Positions 5,888 to 8,958 of a stretch of 8,958 nucleotides of DNA are shown one piece after another. The notes beneath the pieces were generated by a model. That model did not search any database. It was not told the DNA's origin and saw nothing but the letters and a program-made list of their open reading frames with translations. The translations under genes were made by a program, and so were the position numbers. The DNA lies in the NCBI GenBank assembly GCA_003445895.1, contig DMCD01000296.1:1-8958 (forward strand), written 5' to 3'. Within the stretch, counting starts at the first letter, position 1; every line of letters starts with the position of its first letter. This DNA comes from Lachnoclostridium sp. Lineage in GTDB: Bacteria > Bacillota > Clostridia > Lachnospirales > Lachnospiraceae.

Positions 5888-7868
5888 CCATATCTCGAAG
5901 CATCTTTTTCAGCTCCACCATCCGATCACGCAGCTTCATGGCCTCCTCAAAATTCAGCTCCGCCGCCGCCTGATTCATCTTCTTTGTTACCGTTTTGATC
6001 AGTTTCTCCAGTTCGTCCCGGTCCATGGACTCCGGATCCTTGGTGATCCGGTTGGTGATGCCGTCCGCCGCCTGGGAGATGGAAATCAGGTCCCGGACCG
6101 CCTTCTTTATCGTGGTCGGCGTGATGCCATGGGCCTTGTTGTAGGCCTCCTGAACCGTGCGTCTGCGGTTTGTCTCATCGATGGCCTTCTTCATGGAATC
6201 GGTGATCATGTCCGCATACATGATAACCCGGCCGTCGGCATTTCTCGCGGCTCTTCCCACAGTCTGAATCAGGGAGGTCTCCGAGCGGAGAAATCCCTCC
6301 TTATCCGCATCCAGAATCGCCACCAGGGTGATCTCCGGAATATCCAGGCCCTCCCGCAGGAGATTGATTCCCACCAGCACGTCGAACACATCCAGGCGCA
6401 TGTCGCGGATAATCTCCGCCCGCTCCAGGGTATCCACGTCGGAGTGAAGGTACTTCACCCGGACTCCCGCTTCCTTCAGGAAGTCGGTCAGGTCCTCGGC
6501 CATACGCTTTGTCAGCGTGGTCACCATCACCTTGTTTTTCTTATCCGTCTCCCGGGTAATCTCGGTGAGCAGGTCATCGATCTGGCCCTTCACCGGCCGC
6601 ACATCGATGGGCGGATCCAGCAGTCCCGTCGGGCGGATCAGCTGCTCTGCCCGCAGCATCTCGTGCTCCTCCTCATACTTCGCCGGCGTGGCGGAGCAGA
6701 ACAGGACCTGGTCCAGCTTGCTCTCAAACTCGTCGAAGGAGAGGGGGCGGTTATCCAGGGCCGAGGGCAGGCGGAATCCGTAATTAACCAGGACCGTCTT
6801 TCTCGCCCGGTCACCGTTGTACATGCCGCCGATCTGGGGAATGGTCATGTGGGACTCATCGATGATCAGCAGGAATTCCTGGGGGAAATAGTCCATCAGG
6901 GTACAGGGTGGTTCCCCCGCCTTCGTGAAGTTCAGCTGCCGGGAATAGTTCTCGATGCCGGAGCAGAATCCCGTCTCCCGCATCATCTCCACGTCAAAGT
7001 TGGTCCGCTCCGCAATTCTCTGGGCCTCAATCAGCTTGTCCTCGCTCTTGAAATAGGCCACCTGCTCCTGCATCTCCTGCAGAATATTCTCCGTGGCCAG
7101 CATCATCTTCTCCTTCGGCACCACATAGTGGGAGGCCGGGAAGATGGCCACATGGCCGAGGACCGCCCGGATCTCTCCGGTCAGGGAATCGATCTCCGTG
7201 ATCCGGTCGATCTCATCGCCGAAAAACTCGACCCGGTAGGCCGTGCCGCTGGAATAGGCAGGATAGATCTCGATGGTATCACCCCGGACCCGGAAGCTTC
7301 CCCGCTTGAAATCCATATCATTGCGATTGTACTGGATCTCCACCAGCTTCCGGATGACGTCATCCCGGTCCTTCTCCATGCCGGGGCGGAGGGAGATGAC
7401 CATGTTTTTATAGTCAATGGGGCTGCCCAGACCGTAAATACAGGAAACCGAAGCCACGATGATAACGTCGCTTCTCTCCGACAGGGCCGCCGTGGCGGAG
7501 TGCCGCAGCTTATCGATCTCGTCATTGATGGCGGAATCCTTCTCGATATAGGTATCCGTCGAGGGCACATAGGCCTCCGGCTGGTAATAGTCATAGTAGG
7601 AGACAAAGTATTCCACGGCATTTTCCGGGAAGAACTCCTTCATCTCCCCGTACAGCTGGGCCGCCAGCGTCTTGTTGTGGGCGATGATCAGCGTCGGTTT
7701 ATTGAGCTTTTCGATGACATTGGCCATGGTAAAGGTCTTTCCCGAACCGGTGACGCCCAGCAGGGTTTCGCACTGGTTTCCCTCTTTAAAACCCTGCACC
7801 AGCTCCTCGATGGCCCTCGGCTGGTCGCCCGTGGGCTTAAACTCCGAATGCAGCACAAAATGATCCAT
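5880..7868 (-). CDS. uvrB: Excinuclease ABC subunit B (UvrB)
   Basis: Central damage-verification subunit of nucleotide excision repair: it is loaded by UvrA, checks the strand for a lesion, and positions UvrC for the two incisions. At 662 residues it has the usual family length. Visible features in order: Walker A GVTGSGKT (38-45); the beta-hairpin region [17 protein letters not shown] (91-107); IIDESH (335-340); helicase motif V around [12 protein letters not shown] (501-512); motif [15 protein letters not shown] (535-547); and a C-terminal UVR domain (about 622-657) with [12 protein letters not shown], which binds UvrA or UvrC. ATG at 7868 follows an AAAGGAAGGA site. It starts 48 bp after surE and its stop overlaps the exporter start, so all are probably co-transcribed. 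No LexA-type GAAC-N4-GTTC box lies in the 48-bp gap, so any SOS control would act at the operon head outside the window. uvrA does not follow, unlike many Bacillota. Confidence 0.98.
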   Translation of the reverse strand: MDHFVLHSEFKPTGDQPRAIEELVQGFKEGNQCETLLGVTGSGKTFTMANVIEKLNKPTLIIAHNKTLAAQLYGEMKEFFPENAVEYFVSYYDYYQPEAYVPSTDTYIEKDSAINDEIDKLRHSATAALSERSDVIIVASVSCIYGLGSPIDYKNMVISLRPGMEKDRDDVIRKLVEIQYNRNDMDFKRGSFRVRGDTIEIYPAYSSGTAYRVEFFGDEIDRITEIDSLTGEIRAVLGHVAIFPASHYVVPKEKMMLATENILQEMQEQVAYFKSEDKLIEAQRIAERTNFDVEMMRETGFCSGIENYSRQLNFTKAGEPPCTLMDYFPQEFLLIIDESHMTIPQIGGMYNGDRARKTVLVNYGFRLPSALDNRPLSFDEFESKLDQVLFCSATPAKYEEEHEMLRAEQLIRPTGLLDPPIDVRPVKGQIDDLLTEITRETDKKNKVMVTTLTKRMAEDLTDFLKEAGVRVKYLHSDVDTLERAEIIRDMRLDVFDVLVGINLLREGLDIPEITLVAILDADKEGFLRSETSLIQTVGRAARNADGRVIMYADMITDSMKKAIDETNRRRTVQEAYNKAHGITPTTIKKAVRDLISISQAADGITNRITKDPESMDRDELEKLIKTVTKKMNQAAAELNFEEAMKLRDRMVELKKMLRDMDE

Positions 7869-7916
7869 GGTGTCCTTCCTTTCTTCCGCCGTCTGCCAAA
7901 CGCCCTCACAGTCCGA

Positions 7917-8636
7917 CTACAGAACGCTGCTTTTCACGATGCCGATGGAAATATAGTTCTCCAGCACGGCCCGGAGGTCTGTCCCCTCGGGCGTCTCGGA
8001 TGAGACGGTCTTTGTCGCCCCGATGGTGAGCACTTCCCCGTCGTCCGTGAGGTTCGGGCTGTAAAATTCCTTGAATACCTGAATGGGCGCAACGGTGGTA
8101 TCCCACCGGATTCCCCTGCAGTCGGCGAGGGCGCATCCCGGGAAATTCACATTCCAGATGCCGCCTTCCGGCGCCTTCTTCGCCAGAAGCTCCGCTGCAA
8201 TCTCCCGCATATACCGGTCTTCCACCTCATGGCAGTCTACCGCCTCCGTGGACCATGCCATCGCCGGCACACCCTGCATCATGGCCTCCATGGCCGCGCC
8301 CACCGTGCCGGAATAGGCGATGTCATAGCCTGCATTGTATCCGTGGTTTACCCCGGAAAACACCATGTCGGGCCGGTGGTCCCGCATCAGGTACATGAGA
8401 GCCACCTTGACGCAGTCCGCCGGAGTCCCCGCAAGGCTCCAGGCCGACGCTGCCGGCACCGGAAAGTCCACTCTCCGGGCCGTCATCTGGCCCCGGATGG
8501 TAATCCGGTGGGACATGGCGCTGCACTGATTCTCCGGCGCCACCACCCAGACCTCGCCCAGGGAGGCTGCCATCTCCGCCAGCCGGCGGATCCCCGGAGC
8601 CCCGATTCCGTCATCGTTGGTGATGAGTATTCTCAT
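7917..8636 (-). CDS. surE: 5'/3'-nucleotidase SurE (survival protein)
   Basis: Metal-dependent phosphatase that removes 5' or 3' phosphates from nucleoside monophosphates; linked to stationary-phase survival and stress in E. coli. At 239 residues it is close to family length. The metal-binding residues are present: NDDG at 7-10 with Asp8 and Asp9, Ser39 in PENQCSAMSH (34-43), and Asn97 in SGVNHGYNAG (94-103). AGTPADCV (69-76) and YSGTVGAAMEA (108-118) are also typical. AAGGAG stands just upstream of the ATG (8636-8634), and this ATG overlaps the stop of the preceding ORF in an ATGA arrangement, so translation is probably coupled. It ends 48 bp before uvrB. The protein should be cytoplasmic; there is no signal peptide. 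Confidence 0.96.
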   Translation of the reverse strand: MRILITNDDGIGAPGIRRLAEMAASLGEVWVVAPENQCSAMSHRITIRGQMTARRVDFPVPAASAWSLAGTPADCVKVALMYLMRDHRPDMVFSGVNHGYNAGYDIAYSGTVGAAMEAMMQGVPAMAWSTEAVDCHEVEDRYMREIAAELLAKKAPEGGIWNVNFPGCALADCRGIRWDTTVAPIQVFKEFYSPNLTDDGEVLTIGATKTVSSETPEGTDLRAVLENYISIGIVKSSVL

Positions 8637-8958
8637 GCTTCTTCTCCTTCTGTTTTGGCGTTCTGTCCCTTCCTGCCGGCAGGGTCCGCCTTCTCTGCCG
8701 GTTCTTCCCGCAGCTGCTTTCTGCGGCTCTCCTCCGGCAGGTCATAGTCATCCAGGAAGCTGTAGCGCCAGTCATCGGTGTGGAAGCCCAGGATGGTCTT
8801 CAGGCTCACATCATGGGTTGCGCTCATGATGTTTTTATCCACGTTTTTATCCATCTTCCGCAGGGTATTTATCAGCTGCTTCATATCCTCCCTGCGGGAT
8901 CCGGATTCCTCCTCTTCCTTCTGGATGGATTCCGTAAAGCGGCAGGCACACTGGATAA
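8633..8958 (-). CDS. Unrecognised ORF upstream of surE (5' end cut by window edge)
   Basis: The frame stays open to the right edge: 107 codons are visible before the TGA (8635-8633), which overlaps the surE start. I do not recognise the family. The visible part is highly charged: an Arg/Glu-rich segment (KEEEESGSRRED, encoded at about 8920-8885), then a more normal segment with SATHDVSLKTILGFHTDDWR and SFLDDYDLPEE, then a low-complexity Glu/Lys/Ala/Gly tail (REEPAEKADPAGRKGQNAK). No membrane segment is visible. An internal ATG at 8884-8882 follows AGGGAGG, but with only about two bases between them, which is too tight for a typical start. Thus it may be the C-terminus of a longer protein or an 83-residue protein. 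Its tight coupling to surE argues that it is real. Confidence 0.6.
   Translation of the reverse strand, partial: IQCACRFTESIQKEEEESGSRREDMKQLINTLRKMDKNVDKNIMSATHDVSLKTILGFHTDDWRYSFLDDYDLPEESRRKQLREEPAEKADPAGRKGQNAKTEGEEA

Noticed and set aside
7869..7916. LexA (SOS) box upstream of uvrB
   Set aside because: No GAAC-N4-GTTC or similar palindrome is present in the 48-bp gap.
5556..8003. Very long plus-strand open frame (815 codons) opposite uvrB
   Set aside because: Antisense shadow of uvrB and its neighbours, produced by high G+C and codon bias; the translation is rich in His, Leu and Gly without recognisable domains.

Overview
The window is chromosomal DNA from a Gram-positive anaerobe of the Bacillota, most likely a G+C-rich member of the Lachnospiraceae. 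The reasons are the FtsH sequence type (HEVGH zinc motif, [18 protein letters not shown] segment), a DUF5688 protein, the split ThrE-type exporter, strong AGGAGG-type ribosome binding sites, and genes well above 50% G+C beside an A+T-rich intergenic stretch. This taxonomic call is inference; there is no rRNA or other marker to fix it.

Layout, left to right. (1) Positions 1-1553, minus strand: ftsH, the membrane AAA+ zinc protease, cut by the left edge and missing about its last 90 residues. (2) Positions 1554-1694: a short divergent intergenic region with two well-formed sigma-A promoters facing opposite ways whose -10 boxes share bases. (3) Positions 1695-3071, plus strand: one ORF joining a family 6 uracil/hypoxanthine-DNA glycosylase to a complete PflX-like (COG1313) radical SAM protein. 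(4) Positions 3072-3777: about 700 bp with no convincing protein gene. It holds a full-consensus promoter (TTGACA, 17 bp, TATAAT) on the minus strand with A/T-rich DNA upstream, followed by four perfect hairpin stems ending in an 11-bp inverted repeat. This looks like an unannotated structured RNA gene of about 375 nt. (5) Positions 3778-4713, plus strand: a DUF5688 protein of unknown function, whose 3' end runs 103 bp into the convergent exporter gene. (6) Positions 4611-8958, minus strand: a five-gene operon read right to left: an unrecognised partial ORF, surE (nucleotidase), uvrB (excision repair), and the large and small subunits of a ThrE-like threonine/serine exporter.

The operon is tightly packed: an ATGA overlap joins the first ORF to surE, 48 bp separate surE from uvrB, uvrB and the large exporter gene overlap by 8 nt, and 50 bp separate the two exporter genes. 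The exporter subunits should act together. surE, uvrB and the exporter have no obvious shared pathway.

No tRNA, rRNA, CRISPR array, complete insertion sequence, phage gene or integration site was seen. The best candidates for something new are the glycosylase/radical SAM fusion and the putative structured RNA at about 3116-3493.
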